A stretch of DNA of 41,242 bases, from assembly GCA_016200005.1 (NCBI GenBank), contig JACQFP010000071.1, positions 1 through 41,242 on the forward strand. The letters run 5' to 3'. The stretch's first letter is position 1. Each line of letters opens with the position of its first letter. The position numbers and the translations under genes are program-made. Under the pieces are notes generated by a model. That model was not told the origin of the DNA, searched no databases, and saw nothing but the letters and a program-made list of their open reading frames with translations. Positions 14,816-23,245 of the stretch are shown one piece after another. Origin of the DNA: Verrucomicrobiota bacterium (lineage in GTDB: Bacteria > Verrucomicrobiota > Verrucomicrobiia > Limisphaerales > PALSA-1396).

Positions 14816-16873
14816 TCAACTAGCCGCCAGACGCATCGCCGCAAAAAGATTTTTTCCAGAATCAACCGTCACCGGTTGCTTCGCCTTTTCATCCGCCATT
14901 TCCACCAACTCCGGCGGCAATTCCTTGAGGAACGGCGACGGATGACACGGCATCAGTTGTCCGTATTTCTTGCGGCCGCCGCAATGACTGAGCGTCAACG
15001 TCTGCATCGCGCGCGTGATGGCGACATAAAACAGCCGGCGCTCTTCGTCCAGCGTCCCTTCCACCTTGGAACGAGAATGAGGCAGGAGACCATCCTCCAA
15101 ACCGACGATATAGACGTGCGGAAACTCCAATCCCTTGCAACTGTGAATGGTGATCAACGTCACGGCATCGCCTTCATTGTCCTTCTCCTCCTCGCGGTCG
15201 GCATCGAGCATCAAGTCTTCCAGAAACGTTTCGAGTCGTTTCGCCGCCGGCGCGGTGGCGGCTGTCTGGCTGTCGAGTGTGGCGACCAGCTCCTTGAGAT
15301 TGCGAACGCGATTCTCAGCCGTCTCGAGGTTCTTTTCCGAACGCCGCAGTTCGTTCCAATAACTCGTTTCTTCCAGAAAACTTTCCGCCCAGATTTGCAA
15401 GGAAACCGTTTGCTCACTCGCTAAACTCGCCCGCGTGATTTCGATCAATTCAATGAACGCCTGCAAACTCTCGCGCGTTTTGGAGGTAAACGTGGCCTGC
15501 ACGTCGGTATGCTTCATGGCGGCATAGACCGAGCAATGCTTTTCCTGACTGGCCGCGAGCAAACGTTCCATCGTCACATCGCCGAGTCCGCGCGCGGGCA
15601 CGTTGGCGATGCGCAACAGGTTCACGTCGTCGTGCGGATTGACGAACGTTTTGAGATACGCCAGAAAATCCCGGACCTCACGCCGGTCAAAAAAACTCTG
15701 CCCGCCGATCAGATGATAACGCACGCCGGCCTGGCGCAGCGCGGTTTCCAGCGGATGCGACTGAATGTTCGTGCGAAAGAGAATCGCCTGCTCCGACCAC
15801 GGAATGCGCTGGGCGAGGCGGGCGTAATCAATCAGTTCAACCACGGTGCGGGCTTCCTCTTCGTCATCGGTGAAGACGTGCAGCGTGATTTTTGTTCCCT
15901 GACCTTTTTGCGACCAGAGATGTTTGCCGCGGCGACGCGCGTTGTTCTTGATCACGGCATTGGCGGCGCTCAGAATCGTGGCGGTGGAACGATAGTTTTG
16001 TTCGAGCTTGATGACTTTGACTTCCGGATAATGTTTTTCCAGATCGAGCAGGTTGGCGACTTCCGCGCCGCGCCAGCCGTAAATGCTCTGGTCGTCATCG
16101 CCCACGACGCACAGGTTGCGATGTTCGCGCGTCAGTTGATGCACGAGCTTGAACTGAGCGGCGTTGGTGTCCTGATATTCATCCACCATCACGTAACGAA
16201 ATCGCTCGCGACAGGCCTCGAGGGCGTCGGGATGCTCGGTGAACAGTTTCAACGTCAGCAGAATCAAATCGTCGAAATCCACCGCGTTACAGGCGCGCAA
16301 CGCGGTTTCATAACGGGAACGAACATGCTCGGCCAGCGCGGTCACGTTCGGGTCGCCAAACGCCGCCGCCGGCGTCCCGCCGTTCTTGTAACGACTCAGC
16401 AAACTCAGGACCGCTGCCGGGTCGGTCTTTTCTCCTTTTGTGGAGATGTGGCTGAGAATCTTTTTGATGGCGCTGAGCTGTTCCGCCTCATCGTAAATGA
16501 CGAAATTCTTTTTGTAGCCGAGCCGATGAATATGCTGGCGCAGAATCCGGACGCAGAGCGAATGAAACGTGCAGACGGTGGGGCGGTCGGGACGTGTTGC
16601 GTGTTGCGTGTTGCGTGAATCCGCACTCGACGGCGGCCTTACGCTCCGAGGAATCAACTTTGTCACGCGCTCCTGCATTTCGCGCGCGGCCTTGTTGGTG
16701 AAGGTGACGCCCAGAATGCGGCCGGGCGCGATGCCCCGTTCGATCAGATGTGCGATGCGATGCGTGATCACCCGCGTCTTGCCGGTCCCCGCGCCGGCAA
16801 GAATTAAAAGCGGGCCATTGATCGTCTCAACGGCGAGCCGCTGCTGGGGATTGAGCGAACTTAAATTCAACAT
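14816..16873 (-). CDS. UvrD/PcrA-type superfamily 1A DNA helicase
   Basis: About 685 residues, starting at ATG 16873 (MLNLSSLNPQQRLAVE); the longer frame to 16927 is disfavoured because the family begins here. Motifs in order: Q motif LNPQQRLAV, Walker A LAGAGTGKT, motif Ia GVTFTNKAAREM, motif II MVDEYQDTN, motif III VGDDDQSIYGWRGA, motif IV LEQNYRS, motif V HSCKGLEFPHV and motif VI LFYVAITRAM. This is a 3-to-5 translocase acting in nucleotide excision repair, mismatch repair or removal of proteins from forks; sequence alone does not separate UvrD from PcrA or Rep. A short in-frame repeat insert lies between motif Ia and the CTFHSLCVR block. No SOS palindrome was seen upstream. Confidence 0.92.
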   Translation of the reverse strand: MLNLSSLNPQQRLAVETINGPLLILAGAGTGKTRVITHRIAHLIERGIAPGRILGVTFTNKAAREMQERVTKLIPRSVRPPSSADSRNTQHATRPDRPTVCTFHSLCVRILRQHIHRLGYKKNFVIYDEAEQLSAIKKILSHISTKGEKTDPAAVLSLLSRYKNGGTPAAAFGDPNVTALAEHVRSRYETALRACNAVDFDDLILLTLKLFTEHPDALEACRERFRYVMVDEYQDTNAAQFKLVHQLTREHRNLCVVGDDDQSIYGWRGAEVANLLDLEKHYPEVKVIKLEQNYRSTATILSAANAVIKNNARRRGKHLWSQKGQGTKITLHVFTDDEEEARTVVELIDYARLAQRIPWSEQAILFRTNIQSHPLETALRQAGVRYHLIGGQSFFDRREVRDFLAYLKTFVNPHDDVNLLRIANVPARGLGDVTMERLLAASQEKHCSVYAAMKHTDVQATFTSKTRESLQAFIELIEITRASLASEQTVSLQIWAESFLEETSYWNELRRSEKNLETAENRVRNLKELVATLDSQTAATAPAAKRLETFLEDLMLDADREEEKDNEGDAVTLITIHSCKGLEFPHVYIVGLEDGLLPHSRSKVEGTLDEERRLFYVAITRAMQTLTLSHCGGRKKYGQLMPCHPSPFLKELPPELVEMADEKAKQPVTVDSGKNLFAAMRLAAS
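16594..16617. repeat. In-frame GTGTTGC tandem repeat inside the helicase gene
   Basis: Three or more copies of a 7-base unit (plus strand GTGTTGCGTGTTGCGTGTTG). The helicase reads it as RNTQHAT within the segment SRNTQHATRPDRP, about residues 85-93, just before the conserved VCTFHSLCVR block. Most UvrD-like proteins have a much shorter connection here. Confidence 0.6.
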
Positions 16874-17065
16874 GCGCGCCGGAGTGTAGTGCGCTGGAAA
16901 GTGAAGGCAAGGAGAAGCGCGCGTCACCTCATCTTCTCAGAACCCTCCTGCAGCAATCGGATCTTCCACAAAACACGGTTAACTTAATAACGGGAATACC
17001 GGTAAAACTTTTTCTCCGCTCAGTGCGCGCGAGTTTTCCAACCGACTCGCGCCGTGTTAGGCCGC

Positions 17066-17560
17066 TTAACCATAGGGTCTCCGACTCTTGATCATCCAGC
17101 GACCATCGCGCTGGACGACAGTGTAAATGAAGCGATTCCTGCTCGCTGGAAGATTCGACAGTGCCGCCTCCGCCTCAAACTCGCCATCGCTCTTCCGCTC
17201 AATCTTGGCGACCTGAATTATGACGCCAACCTTCCCGCTGGAAGAATCAAGAATATCCCCTGAGGGAGAAACTCTCGATGCCGCATAGCTCCTGAGCGGC
17301 GGCAGATGGCCAGCGAACCTACTGAGAAAAGCGTCACTCGGAGGTGTCAGCCGATGACCAAAAGCCAGAAAACAGACAGACGCCTGGTTTGTCCCGACGT
17401 GCTGAAGAAGCTCTCTCACTAATGTTTCAGTCACATCGGACTCGAACGCTGCAACGTCAACTTGGCTGAACTCTGTCGGCGTGTAGAGGAACAGTCGATA
17501 CCCTAGCCCTGCAAGCGACGCAGCAAGAATCAGAATGACGATTGTTTTGGCGTGTCGCAT
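17066..17560 (-). CDS. Small membrane-anchored or secreted protein of unknown function
   Basis: A 164-residue protein with an N-terminal hydrophobic segment (MRHAKTIVILILAASLAGLG) that is either a signal peptide or a membrane anchor. The mature part has no motif I recognise; its end, FIYTVVQRDGRWMIKSRR, resembles the last strands of small NTF2-like or DUF-type envelope domains, a weak similarity only. A hairpin (GCGCGAGT 17027-17034 with ACTCGCGC 17045-17052) lies just after its stop and may help end the transcript, although no T tract follows. Confidence 0.6.
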   Translation of the reverse strand: MRHAKTIVILILAASLAGLGYRLFLYTPTEFSQVDVAAFESDVTETLVRELLQHVGTNQASVCFLAFGHRLTPPSDAFLSRFAGHLPPLRSYAASRVSPSGDILDSSSGKVGVIIQVAKIERKSDGEFEAEAALSNLPASRNRFIYTVVQRDGRWMIKSRRPYG

Positions 17561-17717
17561 AGCGGGCTAACGATTAGGTATGCGGAAGAATTGTTGTCGA
17601 TCTGGGTTCATGCCAGTGTCATCTAGCGTTTTCTACGCGCCACGTCCAGCCGGATTTGGCTGTAGCCATGTACGTGGGAAATTTCGCGGAAGTCACAGTG
17701 AGGCTGCTGGCGAAATG

Positions 17718-17813
17718 GAGCGCGGAATTTATTCCGCTTCAATTTGATTACAATCGATAGGCATCGAACGCCAAACCGTCAACCACATCGAAGCGGACTG
17801 AAGCCCGCGCCCC
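17718..17813. repeat. Inverted repeat in a gene-free stretch
   Basis: Within the gene-free region 17561-17931, GAGCGCGGAATTTATTCCGC continuing to TTC (17718-17740) is nearly the reverse complement of GAAGCGGACTGAAGCCCGCG and following bases (17790-17813), separated by about 50 bases. The left arm contains its own small palindrome (GCGGAATTTATTCCGC). The form suggests a dispersed repeat pair rather than a gene. Nothing else was recognised in the region. Confidence 0.5.
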
Positions 17814-17931
17814 CTTGCGCGAGCGGCCTTGCCCTGTGGAATAGCGTTCGTAGCTACCGCAGTAGATGTCGCGTTTTTTCCACGGGGCGAGCCGTGACTC
17901 CGGGGAAATTTCCCGACCGCATGCCTACGGC

Positions 17932-18828
17932 TTACAGACTCAAGTGTCCCAAAGCCAGCAGGCCGTAAAACGTGTACTCAGTGTCCAGGTGGTCATCGGC
18001 CCATTGACCGTGAAACGAGCCTTCGTTGGTCCAGAGCGTGTCGATGTAATCGAGACATTTTTCTTTGACGTGCGCGAAGGAAACTTCCATTCCCGCCAGC
18101 GCGTGCAAGGCCGTGGCGGTGGACAGTAAATCAGGAATCGGCGCATTGGGCACGGCCAGAAAGCCGCCGTCGGGATGGCAACGCGCCAGCAGCCAGTCGC
18201 CCACCGATTGATTCACCGGCACCGTTAGATTTCGGAGAATGGTTAGGGCGGCGGCGGTGGCATTCGTTGCTCCGACCTTCACATTGCGGTCGTTGGCCCA
18301 CGCACCGTCGGGCATCTCCAGAAATTTCAACGACTGCACGAGGCGCAGCGGTTCAGGCAATTCAACCTTCAAATCCTGATAGGCCCCCAGTGCAAGAAAG
18401 CCACCGTAAGCCGTGCCGGAATTGCTTCCGGCAACCGGATGATATCCTCCATCCCTGGCGCGAAATGATTCGACGCGGTGGATCATCGTTTCAGCCAGCG
18501 CGCCGGAGCGGGACACGGGCGCGCCAGAGTTTCCCAAGGCCGCCCAGGCGCGGGCCAGGCAGCAAAGGTGAACGAAATCCAATCCGTCGCCGGCGCCAAA
18601 TTTCTGCAGATAATTTTCGACACGGGCGACAGCCAATTCTACTTGCAGCGCGAGAAGCGCATCCAGACCGAATACAGTGTAATAGAGATCGCTGCGCCCG
18701 GAACGGTCCTTGAAACCGCCATCGGCGTTTTGCTGGCCGTGCAGAAACTTCGCGACCAATTCCGTGGAATCACCGAGCAACTTCGGCGCAAGTCGGGCGA
18801 CTTGCAGCATTTCGAGGCGCAGGCTCAT
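17932..18828 (-). CDS. Prenyltransferase/squalene-cyclase-type alpha/alpha toroid protein
   Basis: A 298-residue protein built from repeats of the prenyltransferase and squalene oxidase class: ADGGFKDRSGRSDLYYTVFG, RDGGYHPVAGSNSGTAYGGF, PDGAWANDRNVKVGATNATA, HPDGGFLAVPNAPIPDLLST and DDHLDTEYTFYGLLALGHL. Each is a G/D-rich turn followed by a helix. It is half the length of a squalene-hopene cyclase and has no DxDD acid motif, so it more resembles the beta subunit of protein prenyltransferases, but ligands for zinc cannot be assigned with confidence. It closes the eight-gene cluster, 42 bases after the polyprenyl synthetase fusion, so an isoprenoid substrate is plausible. Enzymatic activity is unproven. 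Confidence 0.75.
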   Translation of the reverse strand: MSLRLEMLQVARLAPKLLGDSTELVAKFLHGQQNADGGFKDRSGRSDLYYTVFGLDALLALQVELAVARVENYLQKFGAGDGLDFVHLCCLARAWAALGNSGAPVSRSGALAETMIHRVESFRARDGGYHPVAGSNSGTAYGGFLALGAYQDLKVELPEPLRLVQSLKFLEMPDGAWANDRNVKVGATNATAAALTILRNLTVPVNQSVGDWLLARCHPDGGFLAVPNAPIPDLLSTATALHALAGMEVSFAHVKEKCLDYIDTLWTNEGSFHGQWADDHLDTEYTFYGLLALGHLSL

Positions 18829-18870
18829 GAGAAGCGATGACCGCCGGAGCCGATCCGGTTTCGCGCGTGT

Positions 18871-20598
18871 TCACTCCACCGCCACCGGCGCGAGACGGTT
18901 CGCCGCATTCTTCTGCTCAAACTCCTTGCACCAGCCCTTGATTTCCGTGTCGTTGAAAATCCTTCCGATCACGCGCCGCAGCAGGCCTTTTAAATTCGGA
19001 TTCTCCAGGTCGCGCAACGAACGGATAGCTTCCTCTTTGTAAGTCTCCAGCAAGGTGCGGGCGCGCTCATCGGCTTTCAACTCAGTGTAAAGCGCTTCGA
19101 TGTGTTCGGTGTTCAGTCCAGCTTCAGGGGAACGGCGCCAGAGCAATTCGAGACTTTGTTTCCTCTCGCCAGTCGCGCGTTCATAAGCCACTGCCAACAA
19201 CAAGCCGGGGCGCATCCCCGCGATGTCATTGGTTTCGCCCTTGTCACCCAGATCGCTCAGGTCATCGCGGATTTGATACGCGATACCGAGTGCTTCGCTG
19301 TAAGCCGCGAGCGCGTCCGAAACTTCCTCGTGCTGTTCCGTGCCCGCATAGAGCGCACCCAACCGCAACGCCACTTCAAACGCGGGCGCGGTCTTTTGCC
19401 GGAAAATGTCGAGCACCTGCAACGGCGTCAACGGCTCCGGCTTGCGCGCCCAACACAACTCCGCGCCCTGACCGCGACAAAGCTGGCGCTGGCCTTGCGC
19501 CGCCGCGAGCAGCATTTCAGCTTTTTGTTCACCCGAAATCCGCGACGCGCCGATCAGGCGGTAACCTTCGCCGATGAGCAAATCCCCGACGTTAAGCGCC
19601 ACAGCCACGCCGTGCTCCTCGTGCAACGTTTTTTCGCCATAACGAATTCTGTCGTTGTCTTCGATGTCATCGTGGATGAGCGACGCTTTGTGAAAACATT
19701 CGATGGCCACGGCGATTTTGCGGATGTCCTCCGGCAATTTCTCGCCGGGCGTTTCGCGCAACGCTTGAAAAGCGGCGACGGTGAGGAACGGCCGCCAACG
19801 TTTGCCGGCGCGCATGAGCCACTCGCGGGCAATTCTCTCGGTCTCACCCTCCGCGTTGCCCATGATGAGAGCGAGGGACGGCGGCGTGAACCAGAAATCG
19901 ACTTCATCCCGCAGCGCGCCGAGATCAAGCCGCCGCGTTTTGTCATCGCTCGTGAGGTGGAGGTAATCCCAGACCCAGTCCAGATCGACCGTCGTATCGA
20001 TGCAATCGTCCTGCAAAAGCGGCACCGCCACACCCGGGATCGCTGCCGCTTCCATGTAAGGAAACGCCCGCTCCAGCACACTGAGACAACTGACCCCGAC
20101 GATGGCCTCGATCTTGCCGGTTTGAATCAACGTCATGACGATCGCCGATCCTTCCGCGACGAGCACGGCGTAGCCGAGCCTTTCCGCTTCCGCCTGCAGA
20201 TCCTGGATGGAGCAAAGCCCGCATTGTTTGCAGAGCAGACCGAATTCGTCGAAAGGCGCGGGGCACTTGCTTTCCACGCGCAAACATTTCGGGAGCAGCA
20301 GCAGTCGCCGTTCAAATGGGACGGACGCCAGTGCTTCGCGCCACATTTCGTTGTTGATGAGCACGCCGATGTAGTCGCGATAAATGGCGTCGCACTTGAG
20401 CATCGCGACGATTTTGTCCGCGTGAACTTTTAGTTCGTCCGCTGGCAGCGGCGGCACGGGATTGTATTCAGCCACGTAATGGCGGACGAGTTGCAGGATG
20501 TGCGCCCGCTCAATTGTGGTCTGAGGAATATTTTTCTTGGGCGCGCGAACGCGCTGCTGAGGAACGGGGCGCGGAATGACAAGGGTCGCAGTTTCCAT
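18871..20598 (-). CDS. DUF116 - polyprenyl diphosphate synthase fusion
   Basis: A 575-residue two-domain protein. Residues about 40-235 match DUF116: LLLPKCLRVESKCPAPFDEF followed by CKQCGLC and later IEAIVGVSC. Cys105, 112, 123, 126, 129 and 171 could bind an Fe-S cluster. Residues about 250-555 are a trans-isoprenyl diphosphate synthase: GKRWRP for diphosphate binding, the first Asp-rich motif HDDIED (Asp310, 311, 314), and the second Asp-rich motif RDDLSDLGD. This domain condenses isopentenyl diphosphate with an allylic diphosphate; chain length is not predicted. The start is ATG, 3 bases after the radical SAM gene's stop. The join of a Cys-rich DUF116 to a prenyl synthase is unusual and may tie prenyl production to the redox proteins upstream. 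Confidence 0.85.
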   Translation of the reverse strand: METATLVIPRPVPQQRVRAPKKNIPQTTIERAHILQLVRHYVAEYNPVPPLPADELKVHADKIVAMLKCDAIYRDYIGVLINNEMWREALASVPFERRLLLLPKCLRVESKCPAPFDEFGLLCKQCGLCSIQDLQAEAERLGYAVLVAEGSAIVMTLIQTGKIEAIVGVSCLSVLERAFPYMEAAAIPGVAVPLLQDDCIDTTVDLDWVWDYLHLTSDDKTRRLDLGALRDEVDFWFTPPSLALIMGNAEGETERIAREWLMRAGKRWRPFLTVAAFQALRETPGEKLPEDIRKIAVAIECFHKASLIHDDIEDNDRIRYGEKTLHEEHGVAVALNVGDLLIGEGYRLIGASRISGEQKAEMLLAAAQGQRQLCRGQGAELCWARKPEPLTPLQVLDIFRQKTAPAFEVALRLGALYAGTEQHEEVSDALAAYSEALGIAYQIRDDLSDLGDKGETNDIAGMRPGLLLAVAYERATGERKQSLELLWRRSPEAGLNTEHIEALYTELKADERARTLLETYKEEAIRSLRDLENPNLKGLLRRVIGRIFNDTEIKGWCKEFEQKNAANRLAPVAVE

Positions 20599-20601
20599 AA
20601 A

Positions 20602-21927
20602 TCACTTTGTAAGACGTTCCATCGGCCTTTTTGTTTCATTCCCTCTGGTTATGCGTGTGGCATTATCCACAATCGATGCCGCGGGGTCGAGACTTGTTTT
20701 CAATGCGCGTGCCTTGGCCGTGGCTTGGTGGTCAACGTTTCGGTAAGCCGAAAAATCATTGAACCAATACTTTTTGGCAAGCCGATACATCCAATGTTTC
20801 TCCGGCACTTCCTCACCGGGCAACCACTGGCTGAAACGCGGCTGCATGGCCTCCAACTCGGCCATCGCCGTGCCACGGGCCGTCGTGTCGCGTGCGCCGT
20901 GTTTTGCGACGAGTTCTTTCACAAGGTCGGGCCGCTCCAAAACCACGCAACCGCGAGTGTGTTTGGCGCTGAGTTCACGGAAGTCTTTCAGGAATGCCGA
21001 ATCGCGCATGGTTTCAAAGATGCCGCGCGGGTCACGAATGGATTCGGTGGCGAACTGGATGATCGGGCACGGCTCGATGTCACCTCGCGGACTGATGTGA
21101 TGACTGATGCCCGTGGACATCGGGCAAAGCGCCTGGCCGTCGTGATCGTAATAGGCGTCAATGATCGCAATCGGCATCTTCGCGCGCATCTCGACGACGA
21201 ACTTGCGTGTCCGCACGAGTTGGTCGGGGCGCAAAGCGAGCTGCTGATTCATCTTCGGTCCGACCGGCCGGTAAGTATGATACCAGACGTAATGCACGCC
21301 GCGATTGATGAGTTCCTGAAGCCACGATTCGGTCAGCAGTTCGTCGATGTTTGATTGGCAGACGCTCGTGGCCACACCGGTGAGAAGCCGGGCGCGCAGA
21401 CAATGTTCCAGCCCGCGCATGGTTTTGTTGAACACGTCCTTCTTGCCGCGCCGCTCGTCGCTGGTTATTTCGCGGCCCTCGATGCTGACCAGCGGCGTGG
21501 CGTTGCCCAGCTCGCGCAGGCGATTCGCGACTTTCTCGGTGATGAATTGGCCGTTGGTGAAAAGCTGGAAATAGCAGTCCGGATGTGCCGCGAGCAGGTC
21601 AAGCAGTTGCGGGTGCATGAACGGCTCGCCGCCGAGGATGCCGAAGAACGCGTTGCCGTGTCGCTTGGCGTCGGTGATGGTGCGATTGAGCGTGTCGAGA
21701 TCGATGGCGTCCTTTTCCTCCACGTCCACCCAGCAACCTTGACAGCGAAGGTTGCAGGAGTTGACGATCGAGACGTAGAGGAACGGCGGGAAATACTCGC
21801 CACGCTTGATGCGCCGCTTGAACTTCTCGACCGACAACACCCCTTTCACGCCGAAGTTCCAGGCAAACTTCCGAATGCAGCGGAAGTCGGCGGAGCGCAG
21901 GGTGCGAATGGCGAGGGTAGGAAGCAT
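20602..21927 (-). CDS. Radical SAM enzyme
   Basis: About 441 residues. The [4Fe-4S]/SAM motif is NSCNLRCQGCW (Cys-x3-Cys-x2-Cys) near residue 60, followed by the GGEP motif in GILGGEPFMHP and the TNGQFI strand, all standard for the radical SAM barrel. A later region with CPMSTGISHHISPRGDIEPC and a lone Cys (RGCVVLE) looks like an auxiliary cluster or SPASM-like segment. ATG at 21927 is preferred, 2 bases after the preceding stop; a TTG at 21933 would overlap it. Its substrate is unknown. The neighbouring DUF116-polyprenyl synthase and toroid genes suggest modification of an isoprenoid, as in hopanoid tailoring, but it does not closely resemble HpnH. Confidence 0.85.
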   Translation of the reverse strand: MLPTLAIRTLRSADFRCIRKFAWNFGVKGVLSVEKFKRRIKRGEYFPPFLYVSIVNSCNLRCQGCWVDVEEKDAIDLDTLNRTITDAKRHGNAFFGILGGEPFMHPQLLDLLAAHPDCYFQLFTNGQFITEKVANRLRELGNATPLVSIEGREITSDERRGKKDVFNKTMRGLEHCLRARLLTGVATSVCQSNIDELLTESWLQELINRGVHYVWYHTYRPVGPKMNQQLALRPDQLVRTRKFVVEMRAKMPIAIIDAYYDHDGQALCPMSTGISHHISPRGDIEPCPIIQFATESIRDPRGIFETMRDSAFLKDFRELSAKHTRGCVVLERPDLVKELVAKHGARDTTARGTAMAELEAMQPRFSQWLPGEEVPEKHWMYRLAKKYWFNDFSAYRNVDHQATAKARALKTSLDPAASIVDNATRITRGNETKRPMERLTK

Positions 21928-21929
21928 TT

Positions 21930-23237
21930 TCAATGTGTGATGCCCGGTGTTCTATGATTATCCGGCTGGCTTTCGTCCATGATTTGTTCAACAGAAGGGC
22001 TTGAGGCGATCCAATCGTACGTCGGGCGTGATTCGCCATTGATAAACGTGACACCCTGCGGATTCCACGAAATGCCAAAGTGATTTCCAACACTCTCGCA
22101 AGCGATGGCCCTAATCCCATAGAACTCGACAGGGCGAACCTCGCCCGGCTCACTCACGCCGTTACAGTTGAGGTCTCGCCAAAGCGCTAAACCTCGAAGC
22201 TCCTTGCCTCGCAAGACGCCATCGCCATCACTATCGAGCGCAGAGAGAGCATCATAGCCGTCACACCAAAAAATCCAGAACGTCACGCTACCAAACATTT
22301 GCAAGGCGGAAGTAATCCGGCAGGTACCGTCCGCGTCAAATACAAGCCACGCTGCCTTTGGCGTAATCCACCCCCACTTTCGCGGCCGTCCGCTGCCGTC
22401 GAGATCGAATGACACTTGAGCATCAGGGTCCGTGAGTTCGGTCAATGAGGTATTGGTCTCAAGCGGAACGAGGATTGGCGTTACCGCACGACTCATCGTT
22501 TGAAGTTTCTGTCGGTCTTTTTTCAATTGAGCGATCTCCCTTGCGTCCTTTACGGGATTGAGGAGTTTCAACATGTAGCTGATGACTTCGTCGCTGTAGC
22601 ACACACCCGGCCCGAGGGATCCTTGCCTGGAGCTATGAATTGGGTTTCTTCCAGACCGCACGTCGTCCCACACGTCTTCAATCCACTGTTTCAAGTCGAA
22701 GTTGCCGGTGACCTCGCGCTTCCATGCAATGCTGAGCGTTTTGCGATATGCGGCCAACGCCTCATCTCGCTTTCCTGACTGATCCAGACACCAAGCCAGC
22801 CCCAGTTCAAGAGGCAGAACCAGCCACTGCTGCTCAAAAACGTTCGTGGACTTCTTCAGTAATCCGATCGCTCGTTCATAGAGCACGATCGCATTAGTCA
22901 GGTGCTCAAGTGCAATTCGTTTTTCTTGCGATGTCGGTTTAGTCTGCACGCTTCGCGGCACGCCGGCGTCTGATCCAGGAAAATAGAAGACAGGACTCTC
23001 ATCTTTCTTAGTCACATTGACCTCGGTGAGGTTCGTCGCGTAGGCCATCGAATGCAGACGGGCAAGGTGATAAATAGTTTCAAAAGCATTCGTGTTCTTC
23101 ACAAAGCGTTGCTGAAGATTTGTGAATAGCCGGTCGATGGGAACCTTTTGGGTTTCGGGAAAGCCGAACAGGGCATGACTGGGTGAGCAGGCATAGGCTG
23201 CCATGAACGTTATCAAAGCAAGTTGATGCAATCGCAT
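21930..23237 (-). CDS. Secreted TPR/EF-hand-like protein of unknown function
   Basis: A 435-residue exported protein (signal MRLHQLALITFMAAYACSPS, with cleavage likely after SHA). Residues about 105-180 contain TPR-like helices (LEHLTNAIVLYERAIGLLKK, then LAWCLDQSGKRDEALAAYRK). The C-terminal half has calcium-loop-like segments: DLDGSGRPRKWGW, DSDGDGVLRGKEL and DLNCNGVSEPGE, the dockerin/EF-hand style common in PVC exoproteins. It begins 8 bases after the ferredoxin gene and touches the radical SAM gene, so it belongs to the cluster by position although its kind of domain does not match the enzymes around it. It may be an inserted passenger. Confidence 0.7.
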   Translation of the reverse strand: MRLHQLALITFMAAYACSPSHALFGFPETQKVPIDRLFTNLQQRFVKNTNAFETIYHLARLHSMAYATNLTEVNVTKKDESPVFYFPGSDAGVPRSVQTKPTSQEKRIALEHLTNAIVLYERAIGLLKKSTNVFEQQWLVLPLELGLAWCLDQSGKRDEALAAYRKTLSIAWKREVTGNFDLKQWIEDVWDDVRSGRNPIHSSRQGSLGPGVCYSDEVISYMLKLLNPVKDAREIAQLKKDRQKLQTMSRAVTPILVPLETNTSLTELTDPDAQVSFDLDGSGRPRKWGWITPKAAWLVFDADGTCRITSALQMFGSVTFWIFWCDGYDALSALDSDGDGVLRGKELRGLALWRDLNCNGVSEPGEVRPVEFYGIRAIACESVGNHFGISWNPQGVTFINGESRPTYDWIASSPSVEQIMDESQPDNHRTPGITH

Positions 23238-23245
23238 AACGAGGA

